NCBI RefSeq assembly: GCF_002078875.1
Contig: NC_034409.1
Location: forward strand, 67,508,450-67,572,449
DNA: 64,000 nucleotides
DNA from: Numida meleagris
Taxonomy: Eukaryota > Chordata > Aves > Galliformes > Numididae
Direction: 5' to 3'
Shown here in pieces: positions 1 to 13,800 of this stretch. Position numbers and translations under genes: made by a program. Position 1 is the stretch's first letter, and the number at the start of each line of letters is the position of its first letter. The notes below the pieces were generated by a model that saw only the letters and a program-made list of their open reading frames with translations, had not been told where the DNA came from and made no database searches.

Positions 1-812
1 TCTACATAATATTCTTATTCTTGGTGAAAACCTATTTTTCTGGTAGAAATCATGTCAGAACCCTTTTGTCAAATGAGCATGAGAAATTGTGGGATGGGGT
101 ACTCTAGAACAGAAGAAAATACACGTGCTTGGAGGGGGGAGTTGGTGATGGTTATTGTAGGGTAGTAATATGGAGGGTCCCTGGGAGGTTGGTGGGGAGA
201 AGGAAGGTTGGCAGGGTTTATTGCAATGGAGGCAAGTAGATTGTAGTAGTGGGAGCATGAAGAAGAAGAAACAATAAAACCATAATAAAGTCAAGAAACA
301 CTTATGTGAAGCAATATAACAGAGAAAGAAGGACTGTGGTTAGGAAATTTGTGTACAAATATGTGGATAAATCAGACAGGCAATCAATTAGGAATGAAAC
401 ATTCAATGAATTGAGCAATTTAAGAACAGCTCAGTTGGGCAAGGTAACCCAGGGAGGTTACAATTAAATCAATATGGGTTAAATTATAATAATCTCAGTT
501 AAGAAGATCAAGTATCAGATGGAAGGAGATCACTTAGGTAAATTGGAGATTCCATTTCAGTGTACTATATGCAGTATAAGAGAGGATATGAAACTGTAAT
601 AGTAGAGGGCATTTTTATCCCACAATCATGGGAATCATTTTGCTCTAGAGATAGCTGTTAAAGCAACGAGATTTGGAAGCAGAATGATGAAATATGTGGA
701 GTACAGCCCACTCACTGCAGCTATCTCTGGTACCTGTCCTACTTCAGAGCTGTGGTAGGGAAAATGTCCATATGGTTAGCAATAAGACAGCAAAACAACA
801 TTTGTTGCTCTG

Positions 813-827
813 TTTTTTTTTTTTTTT
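813..827. repeat. 15-T homopolymer
   Basis: This is an uninterrupted run of 15 T in intron 1. It is simple sequence of the kind that varies in length between individuals. No flanking transposon body was recognised. Confidence 0.9.
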
Positions 828-3110
828 CATTCTGTGATTATATGTAGCCAACTAGACAATCCACAATCTTGGCGTCTAGTGAACTTTATATGTGCTGAAG
901 TTTAGACTACCTGTTGGGACACCAGCAACTCATGCTTAGGATGGTGAATTACAATGGGCAATTCTTGGACTGCTCACATCAAAAACTGGGGCTAGTCATT
1001 GTGGTTTTGTGGTAAAACTTTAAAATAGAGGCCCTCTTTGTTTTCTCTAGATGTCACTCGTAGCATTTCTGCTGTACTGACTTCTCACTTGGTGCTCTAG
1101 TAGGACTGTACACATGGCTGGCATTAAATTATGCATAGATTGTGTGCATTCAGCAGCAAGGACTTGAAGTTACACTGTGTTGAGCAGATGCAGCTATTCC
1201 AGAATTTCTAGGCCGTCCACATTTGGATAGCTTTGGCTTCAAACTGTGAACCAGCTCTGCGAAGCAGAACAATTTGTTGGAGCAGGCATGGAGCTTCTAT
1301 GCTTCTGGTGACTAAATGGCAGTGTGTTCTCCAAACTGATCTCAGCAGGCAGGAGGCAGAGTGGAAAACAGTGAAATTCAGTGTCTCAAACCTACTGTGT
1401 TTATTATTTTGAAATGTTTTCTTCATCTAGCTTCTGCCCCAAACACAGCTGATTTCCTGTGACTGTGAGAAGACACTCTTTGGGGAACTGCAGGGCAGAT
1501 TTATGAGAAGTGTGCAGCATAGATCAGTTGATAACTAACTTTTATTACCGTGTGTAAGAGCACAGGAAAGCCTTTTAGTATCCTGCCTCTGTCAAGGGCT
1601 CTCACCAAATGTTGCAGAGAAAGTCGTGCAATAGACAGGGGTCTGCAGTATAATCTCCCACAGAAATAAATGTCTCAGGCTGTTATAGTCTTACCCCCAG
1701 TAACTTAGTTTAATACTTCATTCAAAATTACTGTTGTTATTGTAATGTCCTTGGTGTGCACCTTGGCGTCCCTTTTTAAACATCATTATGCTTAGGAAGT
1801 TCAAGTGTTCTCAGAATGGTTCATCCCTAAATGCATGTATAATTCTTAGCCTAGTGCTTAATTACTTATAAAAAATATATTTTCTCTTTTGCTGATGTGC
1901 TCTTTTTGTACTGATTTGTTTATTTCCTTAGTTTATTTTCAGATTGTGACGTTGTGCCAAAAGCCAAAATGTCATTGTGCTGTTGAAAATGAAATATCTT
2001 GTTTTCAACCTCATAGTAAACAGTTTATTCACTGTGGAAACTGAATTACTGCTCTTTGAAATTGTTTAGTTACCACTTCTGATTCTCTTTTCTAGATAAC
2101 TACTTGAATTTTTTTATATGAATAGCATGGACCAATTAAAAGATACTCCTGTGGTTAAATATTGTTCTATATCCTATTTTCTAGACATGCACTCCTGAGC
2201 TGCAATAATAATTTTCAGGGCTAGTTTCGGAGACTAAAAAGCTGGGGACTGCACTGCCCCATTGTTGAATGCTCTCAAGCACTTTGTAAATTTTCACCGT
2301 CTAGCTTCAGGCCTTGAGTTCTGAGTGTAATGACAAGTTCAGTCAAACATGTTCCCAGAAAGCAAATGTTGCTTCAGCTTTTGTGCAGTACGCATCCTGT
2401 GGGTGTGATTGAGAAAGTTTTCTTAGCCAGTCATGGAGTCTAACATTTGTTTGTGTGACAGGACGAATTTCTCATAGTCACTTGGTGGCAGGAAGAAAAA
2501 GCACAAAGCCAGCAACTGTATTGGAGTTTGCTGTTGGTTTCTCATGAAATCAATCCAAAGCTACCCCAACAAGCTGGAAAGGATGGAACACAGGGAGAGG
2601 AAGTATCCTGAGTTATGGTGCCTTTGGGCCAGAGGCTGCCTGTGCTCCCTGTCTATGCTGTTGGACCCTCATTCTTGACAGGTAGTTGACTAGAGCAGGA
2701 CAACCCATTCCCTTGCCCAGTGGCAGTGGTGGGCCTTCTGGCTGCCACGGTGCACTGCTGACTCACATTTAATGTGAGAGCAGTTAAAGGAGGCCATTGC
2801 TTTTCCCCATGGTGATTACCAAGCATGAGATGAAGGTAGAAGGCCTGAGCAGATGCCCTGGACCTCAGCTGGCCTCTGAATTACTGTTGAACAGAATGCT
2901 GTTGGTTGGAGCTCTGGGCTGCACAGACATCACATAACTCTCTGGGAGCAGTGCAGCTCCTCTTCACCTTTGCTGTTCAGTGAGATCTCTTGTACATGCT
3001 AGCATGAGAGTGATATCTTGGCTGTGAGTTCAGCATTTTATGTCTTGTTTGTAATTGTGGGTTGATAAAACCCCCTCTCAGAATCCCTCTTGTCAGAACG
3101 TAATTCCAGG

Positions 3111-3150
3111 CTTACTCTTACTTTACTCTTACTTTATTCTTACCTTTTAA
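3111..3150. repeat. Imperfect 11-bp tandem repeat (CTTTACTCTTA type)
   Basis: About three units read cttactctta, ctttactctta and ctttattctta, giving a short degenerate array in intron 1. It looks like local slippage with no functional motif I can name. Confidence 0.75.
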
Positions 3151-4147
3151 ATGTAGATTTATTTGGATTATGAGTATTCTGTGAAAGCTGTAGTGAGGCA
3201 CCGTCTGGGAACTGTTGAGTCATGGCCGGAACCACTGATTGAGCACCTGGGGAAAAGACCCAGTCAACCCTGGGAGCACAGGTGAAGACAATTGGAGCCA
3301 GGCTCCACTGTTCTTAGGCCTCATTCAAGGGCTGACTGCCACTGAGGAAGGATCTCTTTCTGGAGATCCCTCCTTGGTGGGAGCTTTTCCCTATGAGCCT
3401 AGAATCTTCTGATATGAGCGAGTGATCTACTTTTCTTCCTTTAGGGCATCTTTCTACCGTGCTAGTCCTTCCACCTCTTTCATAATGCCTTTTCCATCGT
3501 GTTGATCTTTTGGATCACTGCAGGCAGCTAATTAAATGTAGGGTTTCAGCAGTCCTTCATTCAAAAATAGTTTCTAATGACATGTGTCACTATATGTTAA
3601 ACTCTTCTGGTTTTGCTTTTTATTTAGAACTTCATGATGTTGCAGTATTTATAATTACTGCAGTCATCACAAGGTAGCATTTTTACATCACTGTATTATG
3701 CCAGGCAGCTATTTAAACCACAGTAGTTCACCTGTTTACTACCTAAACTCTAGTGAATCCTATTACAAGGTGTTTTGGGGTAATGAAGTCTAAGGCAGAA
3801 AGTTCTCTCCTGTTAGAGCAGGAAGAGAAGGCAAAGTAAAACCCCAAACTGGAATTCTCTGACAGAAACATTTTCAGTAGCTGTAGGGAAGTTGTTTTGC
3901 AGCCTTGGAATGCTAAGGTGTCTCAGATTTGTTCCGTGCATGTTTGTGCAGAGGAGGTGTGATTACATAGCTGGGGGCAGGGCCAGCAGATGGCAGAGGC
4001 GGGAGATAGAAAACAAACATCTTGGTAAAGTTAGGTAGGAGTCGTAGCATGTAGTAATCTTTCTGAAATTTTGTGTTTGGGCTTTTAGGAATTCTTTGCT
4101 TGAAGTTAACTTTTTAAAGGCCACCAGATTAAAGGAGTGAAGCTGAA

Positions 4148-4150
<3 letters not shown>

Positions 4151-4180
<30 letters not shown>
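4151..4180. repeat. 30-T homopolymer
   Basis: This is an unbroken run of 30 T, the longest homopolymer in the window. It could be an A-tail of a minus-strand insertion, in which case the body would lie at higher coordinates. The 120 bp to its right show no known repeat, poly(A) signal close to the tail or gene match. A slippage-expanded T tract is equally likely. Confidence 0.95.
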
Positions 4181-7100
4181 CCATGACTTCAGGTCTTAAA
4201 GAGCTTGATACATAAATCATGTTTATCCCCTGGGAAGCTGTTCGGTTGCTTTGGGTGATGGAGTTCATGCATTCCTTATTCCCAGCAGCAAGGAGTGTGG
4301 CATAGCAAACTATTTAGGTTAGAATACATACAGGAACATAGTTCTTGTCCTTTCATCATCAGCTTATTCACTACCAAACAGCTCCCTGGTTGTGGCTTCT
4401 ATTGTTTCTTCTATGCGTGCTTAGCCAGTCACATGCCCCAAACCACTGAGTGGTGTAGTCTGTTGTGAAATCGTATTTACAGAGAACACTGCCAAATACA
4501 GCTAATTTAATGGTAATGGCAAAACAGTGTTCAATGACTTGGAAGCAGAAGTTACAAATTTGGGATGACCTTGATGACTGAAGCTGTTTGGATTATGCTC
4601 AGGACTGTTTGGAAGCACTGACTAGATGTAGGGATATGGCCATGAAATTCTAGATGCTTTGGAAATAGGGCTTTTGGAAACTATGTTTTCAGTGCAATTT
4701 AAATTTTTGTCCTGAAAGGCTGATCTTTGTTTTCTGATTACATGGGCAAATTCTTTCTAGCTGGTTTGGGGAAGTGTGCAGAGGAGTCCTGCCAGCTTCT
4801 TGTGAGGTCTGGAACACCTCAAATGATAAGCTTGTACATGCCATTTGGAAGCACCACTTCACTAGTAAACGTGCAGAATATGGGCTTAGAGAAAATACAG
4901 AGTCCCAGCTATCGAGTGTGATCCAGGAAGCTTCTGACATTTTATACTCTGTGGAATCAAAGCATATAGATATGGTGGTAAACAGGAGATTGGAGCTGTG
5001 ACTCTAGCCAAAAGGAACTGGCTTAGGGTGGGTTGCTAGTGTAGGAGTGATGTGACTCAGAAATGAGATGGTGTGGATGGGAACTGGGAAAGCTTCTACT
5101 GGGCTCTTCCATCTCTGCTGTTACAGTCTATATTATTTTGCAGTAGTGAGCACTGATGAGAATGGAGATCTGAGCACGTGTAAAATACCCTCTGTGATTA
5201 TGTAGAGCTGTCAGTAAGCTTGCAATACAGTTGTGAAGAAAATGGCAGAAGTTTACTTCTGCATCCACATTTAATCTTTTCTAGTGAGGTGCTGGAGGGA
5301 GTTAGGTGTGGTGGCGATTTTTTTCTTGCTATGTTCACAAATACTTTCCTGTGATTGTGTTCCTTTTTTCTAGACCGGGTGATAAACAACGAATTTTAGC
5401 AATACATAGTCACTTATTAGTATGATAGATCGAGAGATTCATCGTACTAATTTAACTGTCTAGAAGTTGAATTTCTTTGTTAATACTCCTACTATAGTTA
5501 CCTCCTGCTGTAAGTAATGAAAAGACAGAGGTACTTGCAGGTACTGACAGCTCTCTTGTGCCTTAAATACCTGCTTTAAGGTAGGGTAAGTATCCTTCTG
5601 TTGACTATGGAAAGTCTTGATGACTGATAGTGCAATGGTTGAGCTTAGGTGATAAGAATTTCTTATGAAGACCTCTGAGACTTAAATTACATCAGTAGTT
5701 CAGTGTATGAGTGCAAAATGGGGCTTCAGCCACTAAATGTTACTGGCGTATGAATCTGTTAATACAACATAGTGCTGTCACTGAGAACAAAAGAAGGAGA
5801 GTGGCAAAAATAAATGCTGTGGTTCAGCAACAGGCTTAGCATTTGCTTCTGCTTTTGTTTTATTGCAACAGAATCCTCATTCTGCAGTATACACTCATAA
5901 TCAATAAACTTGATTTTTTGCTGGATGCAAGATGTGAAGATGGAGAGAGTACCTGTCTCTTTTGTCCCTGGGACAGATATTTGGAGGTGTCTAGTGAAAG
6001 CATCTCAGCTGACCTTTCCTGTAAGAATATACTCTGAGCATTTCATTCTGAGTCAGAGTTGGTGAGATCCTTTCTGATTTTAGTTAAGTCAGTAAATTAG
6101 CCGAAGCCTGTTTTCAAATACAGCACAGGTAGATGTGTGTGAGAGTGCTACTTTTTTTGTCTTTGCTAGAGGAAAAGAGTTATAAAGAAGTGGAATTAGA
6201 GCTTCCAATGAAAATAATTCCAAATTGAATATGCCTTTCTTATATTCGAATTGACTTACTACATTTAACGCAGGGTTTGCATCAATGAAACTCAGGTAAG
6301 ATTTGAAACACGTTAGCAAAACTGCTTCAGGAAGCTTGTTATGGCAAATGGCAGGAACACAAGTTCAAGATGTACTTCAGATATATTTCAAGTAAATGAT
6401 TGTTTCATTCTGTGATAATTTGGCCTTTTTCCCCCCTGTTAGAAGCCATCTTTCAACACAGAAGGATCACTGATTTCAGTTCAGAAATATCTCTGTCTAC
6501 TTGGCCAAACTATTTTCAAAAGTGGTGCTGTTGGTTGCAGCAACTCAGGCTGTAAGTGAAGCCCAGTGTCAGTTCTTCACAGTGCATTAAATCTTGGCTT
6601 TGATCCAAAATTGAACAATTACCTCTTAAGTAGAATATAATTCTAGGTATACAGGGGCAACAAGGAACACAGTTTTGTAAATGTTGTCCTTTTCAAGAAA
6701 GCTGAAGAAAGACTTTACTTGGAATTTATTAGATTCTTTTCCTCATCCAGTAGGAAATGTGATTTACATGATTGAGATCTCAGTCATATTCCACTCCCTT
6801 TCTGAAATATATTTCATTGGCCAATTTTATCCAAAGTAGGACAGAAGGTAGTCAGTTCTTAAAAGTTTCATGAAAACTGGGAGCTATGTTGAAGAGGGGG
6901 ATCAAAATCAAAGTTTCCTGTTACGTTTGGCTGATCAGCTTGTGCTGCTAGTTGGCAGGGCACTGTGTGTGCTTCCCCCAGCCAGGTGAATCTTACTCTA
7001 TCTCCTGAACAACTTGATAGTTAAGAGCTGAGGGAAGCAGTTTATGAAAAGTGAGAGGAACAAGTTTCTCTTCAAAGCAGGACTTCCTTGAGTTGTCTAT

Positions 7101-10100
7101 TCATGTGTCTTTGATGTGTGAAAGTCTAACCCCAAGTGTGAAACTCTGTATGCCTTTGAAGGTATGTTGCTCTTTCGTGTCTGTTCATGGGATACTTTTA
7201 CAGTTTCTTGTCTCGGTCACATGTGTAGGTGATGACTCTCTAGTTACTTGCATCAAACCAGTAGAGGATTTTTCTTTTCCCCTTTATACCCATGGTCTCA
7301 GTTTTTGGATGATTCAAGATGGAGTTCAAATAGGTTTCCCTGGCCAGTCTGCCTCTTTTGGAGGTGTGTAACTTAAACTGATCAAGTGAGTAAAATTCTC
7401 CCTTTGGATTTTCTTGGATTAAAGAATAGGAATGCTTTTGTGAGCAGCATTATATAATACTTGCAGGGCTTTTATCTAGGTTGCAGAGGCAGGTGGAGAA
7501 GTGACTGTAGTGTGAAAATTGATCTAGGTCATATGTATCATTGCTCTAGGTATTGCAAGCCCAAATGTTAGGTTATTGCTGCTCAATTTATTTCCAGTGA
7601 ATCATCTTCTGGAAGAATACAGCCATCCTACATCCTTGCTGAATATCTCTTGTGCTCATAGCTGGGTGAAGCAAGCAGCAGTTTTGCTGAAGGGATCCTG
7701 GTGATAAGAGCAATGCATTTTTACCCCTGTGGTAGCACAGTCAAGTAATCTATCTTGCTGACTCAGCTGCTGGTTCTGCTGTTTTGCAAGACAGCAATTC
7801 ATTAATTTCACCTCCTCTCTGTGATAGCAGCTCTTCTTGTCACAGATTTATAAGATTTAAAAAAAAAAAAGGCACATGAACTAGTTAATCCATTTTCCCT
7901 TCCTCAGTTCCTTTTGCATCTGACCATTCTCTGACAAAAAGTGCTGTTCATAGGGTAATGCCATCTCATCTTCCTGGCAGTCCAGAGTTGGAAGACTGGC
8001 AGATGAGGATGCTGGCAGATGGCATACCTGTATGAGGTGCTGCAGGCAGAAGAAAGGCCTACAGTCCCCCCCCCAGCTGACTGCAGAAGCCTTTATAGGC
8101 TTTGTAGGGCCTGCAGTGGCAGTTCTGGCTTCTTGGCTCAAATTCATCTACCAAATGTAGATGTCTGCATCTCAGGTAGTCACTATTCTAATGGTCATTG
8201 GAGAGGAAATATGTGTCTGTTTAGCTTGAGATGAATTCCATCCTAAAAGAAGAGCTCTCTGCTGACTATGAATAAGGTTTTTACATTTCAAATGCTGTAA
8301 AAGAAGCAAGGTAAACCCCATGTTTTCCCTGCTCTGAAATGTAGCTGTCATGTTTACGGGCTACAGCTGATAGTGATAGCAGAGCAAAGGAATGGTCTGG
8401 TGCAGGGCTCATGAATTTCAGCATCGTGTGAAGTCATTTCTCTTGAGCCACTCATACTGCTGGCCAGAAACAAGCAGTGTATGATCAAATTCATCGCTTC
8501 TCTGGGGAATGTGTCTATTAGTTGCAGCTCTGAGGCAGGGAGACAAGTCACTGCTGCTGACTGTCCTGTGTGGGATTGAGGTTTCACTGGGAAGAGCATG
8601 AACAACTTGGAGGCATTCTGCATTCCAGTGAACTTAACTGTGTAAGTAATATGTGCTACAGTACTGTTTTTACAAATTGCACACAACAAAAGTCACAACT
8701 TACGATGTTGTGGTGGTTTCCTTTTGTATAACTCTTTACACATCTGGTATAAGAATCCTAGAAAAAAGCCATCTGACTAAATACTAGAATTCCTACATTA
8801 TAACTCATTCACTGTCATTTGTGTTTCAAAGCTCTCAGGTAGGTTTTATGCACAGCAGTTTAAAGCCATTTTGCATGAATCAAAATGTGCTTCTGTATAA
8901 TATTCCCCTCAGAGTAAACTAACAATTCAATGTTTCAATAGCTTTCCAGCCTGAATCTGTCCTGTTTGTAAAGAATTGGCAGGGGGAAAGGTAAACTTAA
9001 GGCTCGTCAGATGTTTAGGTAGACTTCTATACACTGCGGAATATCCCAGCTTCTTCTGGTTTGCACACATTGTTCAATAATGAAGATACTTCCTGGCAAA
9101 TCTTGTCCTCATCTGTACTTCTACAGTCTTAGTGTTGCACAGTTCAGTCCTCCTTTTCACTTGCAATATTAATGAAGGTATGGAGTAAATTAATGTCATG
9201 CTATTAAAAGAATTGTCTGTTTACAGTGGTAGGAAAATATATCCCTTCAATTACTCTTCTTAAAATACAGGGGTTTGGTCAAATAAAAAATGCTTCATCA
9301 ACTAAAGCATCTGCATATCTTTATCTTACTATCTGAAATCTGAGTATAATTCAGAAAGAAAACTGAAAATGGCAGGACTAAATAGTCTAAACAGACTAAA
9401 TAATCAAAAATCAAGTGAAGATCTAGAAATTCAGATCTGAGCCATAGTTCAGTTTGGTAAGAGCAGAATGTAGACAAGTTTGGAGAATTACATTTTTGGT
9501 CACAAAATACTGTAATACTGTTGCTACTGCTGTCTTCTGAAAAAGCCACGAAAAGGACTGCACGTCCTTGAAATTCTAAACACCAAATCAATCTTTCTTT
9601 GCTTTGTTTGGAAAGAAGGTTGATGAACAATATTTTCCTTGTTACTCTGAACATTTCTGGAAAAAATACATCATTTATTCTGTGGTGTGTTACATTAAAA
9701 TGAAAAAGAAGAAGTTGGTCAAAGTGAGAAGCAGATTAGGGTGATATGATGCAGTGGATGATAGCTTAGGTTTTGCGAAGTGCAAGGCAGTAGCGTTTGT
9801 GCTGGGCCAAGGTAGAACGGATAGAGGACCAATACACAGCAGAAAAAGTGTTTTACATTTCTTTTGCAATCTGGAAAGTGAAACTGCTAAATATACTGCA
9901 CAGGTGGCACCAAATGTTTTGTTCAGTGATTTTAAAATAGTGAAAACTCAAAGATACAGTATTCTCAGGTTATGTAAAATACCTCTTTTCCATTTTGGGC
10001 ACCTCAAGAAGACCTGGAAGAAAGTTCTGAAGGAAAATATATTGATGATGCAGAAAAGATGGAAGCACTTAATTTCATAATTACCCTCCCTCTTTCAATC

Positions 10101-10724
10101 TGTCAATTTGTTGTAAATTTTACAAATGTTTTGTTGCTAAATTTATTACTTTAAAAAGTCATCACTTCTTAGCTAATGGAGTTGTTTTCCATGAACTGTC
10201 CTTGTTCTGAGAAGCATCTGTGATCTCTGTAACCTCTTTCCTTTAGTGCAGGTTGCAGCCCCAGGCAGTTCAGTACCTGGTTTGCTTCTGCCTGTGACCT
10301 TCATATTTTCCTGATACCTTTCCTCTCTTGGGGAGCATAGGGGAAATGACCCTCGTAAAAACCAGATGCCAGGAATGGCTGCAGGGAGCATTGAGATAGG
10401 CTAAAATTTTCATAAGAAGAAAAATATAACAGTAAATGTGAGCAGGAAAACTGCTGTGACTTCTAGTCTTTGTGAAAACTTCGCATGTTGCAGAAAGCTT
10501 GGCTGGGATGTAGATCATGTTCTCTCCCTATTCTGCACTGTGATGTTTGCTCTTTTTATATTTCTTTTTCACTGCATTTAGATTTATTTTCTGAGCTGAA
10601 GTAACTGTGGAGTTTTCAGTAATATACCTGTGCGAAGTGATGCATTCTTGATTTAGACGTCCTACTCCTCCAAATGTTATTTTTTGGCAAGTGTCTTGAT
10701 TTTAAAGCTTAAACTAGTGTTGCT

Positions 10725-10842
10725 TTCCCCCCACCCCCCAGAAAAAAACTCAAAAAAAAAAAAACTCAAAAAAAAAAAACAAAAAAAAGAAAAAAAACCA
10801 AAAACAAAAAAAAAACCCAAAAAACCAAAAAACACAAACACC
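10725..10842. repeat. C-run followed by A-rich low-complexity tract
   Basis: A C-rich run (ccccccca/cccccc) leads into about 110 bp of A runs broken by single C, CC, CTC or G. The open frames seen on both strands across it (Lys-rich on one, Phe-rich on the other) are artefacts of the low complexity. It may be a degraded A-tail or expanded simple repeat. Confidence 0.9.
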
Positions 10843-13800
10843 ACAATTTGGTGTGCTTCTGTGAATATAAAGAGCATTTGCTTTGGCTCTTCTCTCATTT
10901 TTTGGACAGTTAATCCAAGGTGTTCTTTGAAAGGCAATTTTAAGGCCATATTTCCTAATATCTGAGCTGAGGATAGTTTAAATTTAATCTCAGGTAAGAT
11001 GGAATCTGCTGTAGGGAGCAGTTTTGCCAAAACATTTGTCAGGATTGGAGGCAGTTTTCTTTCTGATGTGAAGGAGAAAGACCACGTGGTTCCACACTGT
11101 GTGACTTGGAGTTCTTTCTTTTTATACTCTTGGATGGTGATGATAATTGAATAGATGAATTCAGAATGTGTCCAGGTGAGAACTTGCAGAGATTAATTCT
11201 TGACCGTCCATTAGATATAGATTTCAAAAGAAGAGAATAGCCACAAGAATGATGGAATGAATAAAAAACTTTGTTAAAGCAAGAAATTCAGGAAACTCCA
11301 GCTTTTCCACTCATCAGATGGGTGGATGAAATCTGAGAAGTGGGGGATGTTTTATAAAAACAAAGAAAAAAAATAACAATAATTAAAAAAACTCAACAAT
11401 CTACATGGTTCAGCAAATGTGTGGAAAGGCTTGCTGTGAAAGTGCTATCCCATTAGGGCAGAAAATTAGGTGCTGGTAATGTCAGCTGCCAGGCTACCAG
11501 TAGGTCTTAATAGACCCTTTGCCTCTCCTGCTTTCCTGCCATGTTGTGCCACCTTTTGGACACTGCTCTGTCTCATATCAGGCTTATGCCTTTAACCTTA
11601 GGCCTGCCAAAGGAGCTGGAGAAGCGGTGTTGTGCTGGGGATGCAGGAGCTGCTCCACCTGTGGAGAAGTAATAGCAAAAGAGCTGTAATCTCCTGGCTG
11701 TCAGGAGATCACACATTTCTGCTTCTAGATATTGTCTTTGCCTGTTTAAAGATGCTTGGGTTACTTAATCAAGCTGCTGAGTCATTTTTGACTGGGACCA
11801 ATGTCAAACCAGGGTAAGATTTAGCATTAACTGGCTGCGAATTGAAACCAAACTGAAAAGTTCATTAGGTGAAGTCCAGAACTGATTGTTTTATTTTTTT
11901 AATGTAAGTTCTTTCACTGACTATGCATGTGAGTTTTGATTTAGGCTTACCAAAGAGGTCTGGCTTCCTCTCCCCTTCTGAGTGGAGAAGTGTGTGTGTA
12001 TGTGTGTATTAGCCCTTTGGTGAGAAGCAGGCTTTTAAAGCAAATCTCGTGATTGTCCCCAGTTGGTAATGCTCTCCATGTGCTACAGGCTCTTTGTAGG
12101 ATCGGACAAGAGCTGGTCTGCTGTAAATCCCATGAAGATTGTGTAATCTGGGTGGAGGATTCTTGGTTCTGGTATTTTGCTCGTCTTCTTCCAGTGCGCA
12201 CTGTCTGCTGATCTAACCTCAACAAAGTGCTCCGTGAGGATGTGACTAACATCTCAAAATTATTGTTGGGCTCCTGCCTGGAGCAGTGGCTGCTGCTTGA
12301 GTTGATCTACAGGGCCACTTCAATGCTTGCTCTGGGCTAATGGCCTTCTTGGGGCTGATCAGGCCCAAGTCTTGGATGTCTGCAGTGAGAGTCATGAAGT
12401 AACTTTTATCCTGCTTGTCTCACAAGTAGGATTTATCCCTTTAGTGCTCTCAGATCAGAGTGCCCGAGTGCCTTTTAAATAGCAATATTCAGGTTGTTTA
12501 ATTCCTCCTCTGAATTGGAGATAATTTTGAGTCAAAGGCGCATAATTTATGTCCTGCAAGCAAACTGATGCTTGCAGTGAATTGAAATCCTTAGCTAAAA
12601 GCCGCTTCAGTTCTGCAAATTCTACCATAACATTTTAGCTGTATGTTTTAATCAAGTTTGGCAAATCAGTTCTGACTCCATCATCCTGTTAAGTGCCCTG
12701 CTTTAGTTCCCCTTTGAGTACCCTTTTCCTTTTTAATGTGTGTTTTTTTTGTGGAGCCTCTCTCTTCATAATTTTTGGATTTGAATCAGAAAGAGAAACT
12801 GAATAATGTAAGACCATTACAATTCAAATTTTGTGATGGAAAGCATGTATGTGTGCACAAGATTTTTTTTGTGCTAATACATGCAGGTGGATAATAATTG
12901 AACTAGTGGCCTGCATATTTCTAGCCTTCCAGGAGACACCTACTGCTTTTTGTAATATATTTATTAACAAAGAATTTGCTGGGAACTGGAAGAATGCATT
13001 TTTGGGGAGAAGGAAGAGTAGGTATATATATCTAGTTTGATGGTGAGGGGAAAAGTTGTATGAAAAGCCGTTCCTTAGCTCATCCCCTTACCCCGGCTAA
13101 GGAAAGATTCAATAATCTAAAACATTCCCTTGATACTTTTCCATTGAGTTATCTATTATTTTTGCGTTTCTTTCTCAAAGCAGATTTTCAGTGAAGATGG
13201 AGTTGCAGGTTTCGACTGGAAACTCTAATTTTGCAATACAGTTGTACTTAAAGGCTCTAGCTGATCTTGGATTACTCTCAGCTTTCTTGAAAATCTGCAG
13301 GGAGACCTGGAGAGGAAAAAATTTCCAAAGGCTGCAAATGAAGCTTGTGGAAAGCCAAAAAAAAATAAAAAATCTCCATGCTCAAATTTATTTGGAACAG
13401 TACTCTATTATGCCTGCCTTAAGCTGCTCTGTAAAGGTTATTTGGTGAGCAATTTCAGATTGCCTTCAGCTTGATTTCAGTGTCCGTGATGGAGGAGGAT
13501 GAGAGGAAGCCTCTCTGGGTGTAGGTTGTCATGATGCTGTTTCTGGGAATGGTGACTGTCACTCCGGACGACACTGCTCGGCAGAGGACAAGACAGCTCT
13601 GCTATGGGTGGTCTAAGCTCCAGAAACAGTTTTGTCCATTGTTAATTGAAGGTCATCGTTAATTTAAGATTGACTTATCCATTACCGATCTACACAGAGA
13701 GGAATTCAGGTGCATATGGGGAAAACACACGAAGGTATGTCAGTGCTCATAGCACTGTGAACAGCAGGATGCCCTGGAGTCATGAGCCCTGTACCATTGC

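Noticed and set aside
4181..4310. Processed pseudogene with its A-tail at the 30-T run
   Set aside because: The adjacent minus-strand sequence matches no gene I know and has no poly(A) signal close to the tail; CR1-driven processed pseudogenes are rare in birds.
9298..9654. 118-codon minus-strand frame, and the 108-codon + strand frame at 9754-10080
   Set aside because: No motif and no splice sites pairing with anything; consistent with chance in AT-rich intron.
13542..13630. 10-bp inverted pair ctgtttctgg / ccagaaacag about 80 bp apart
   Set aside because: Arms of this length at this distance are common by chance, and no element ends or target duplication flank them.
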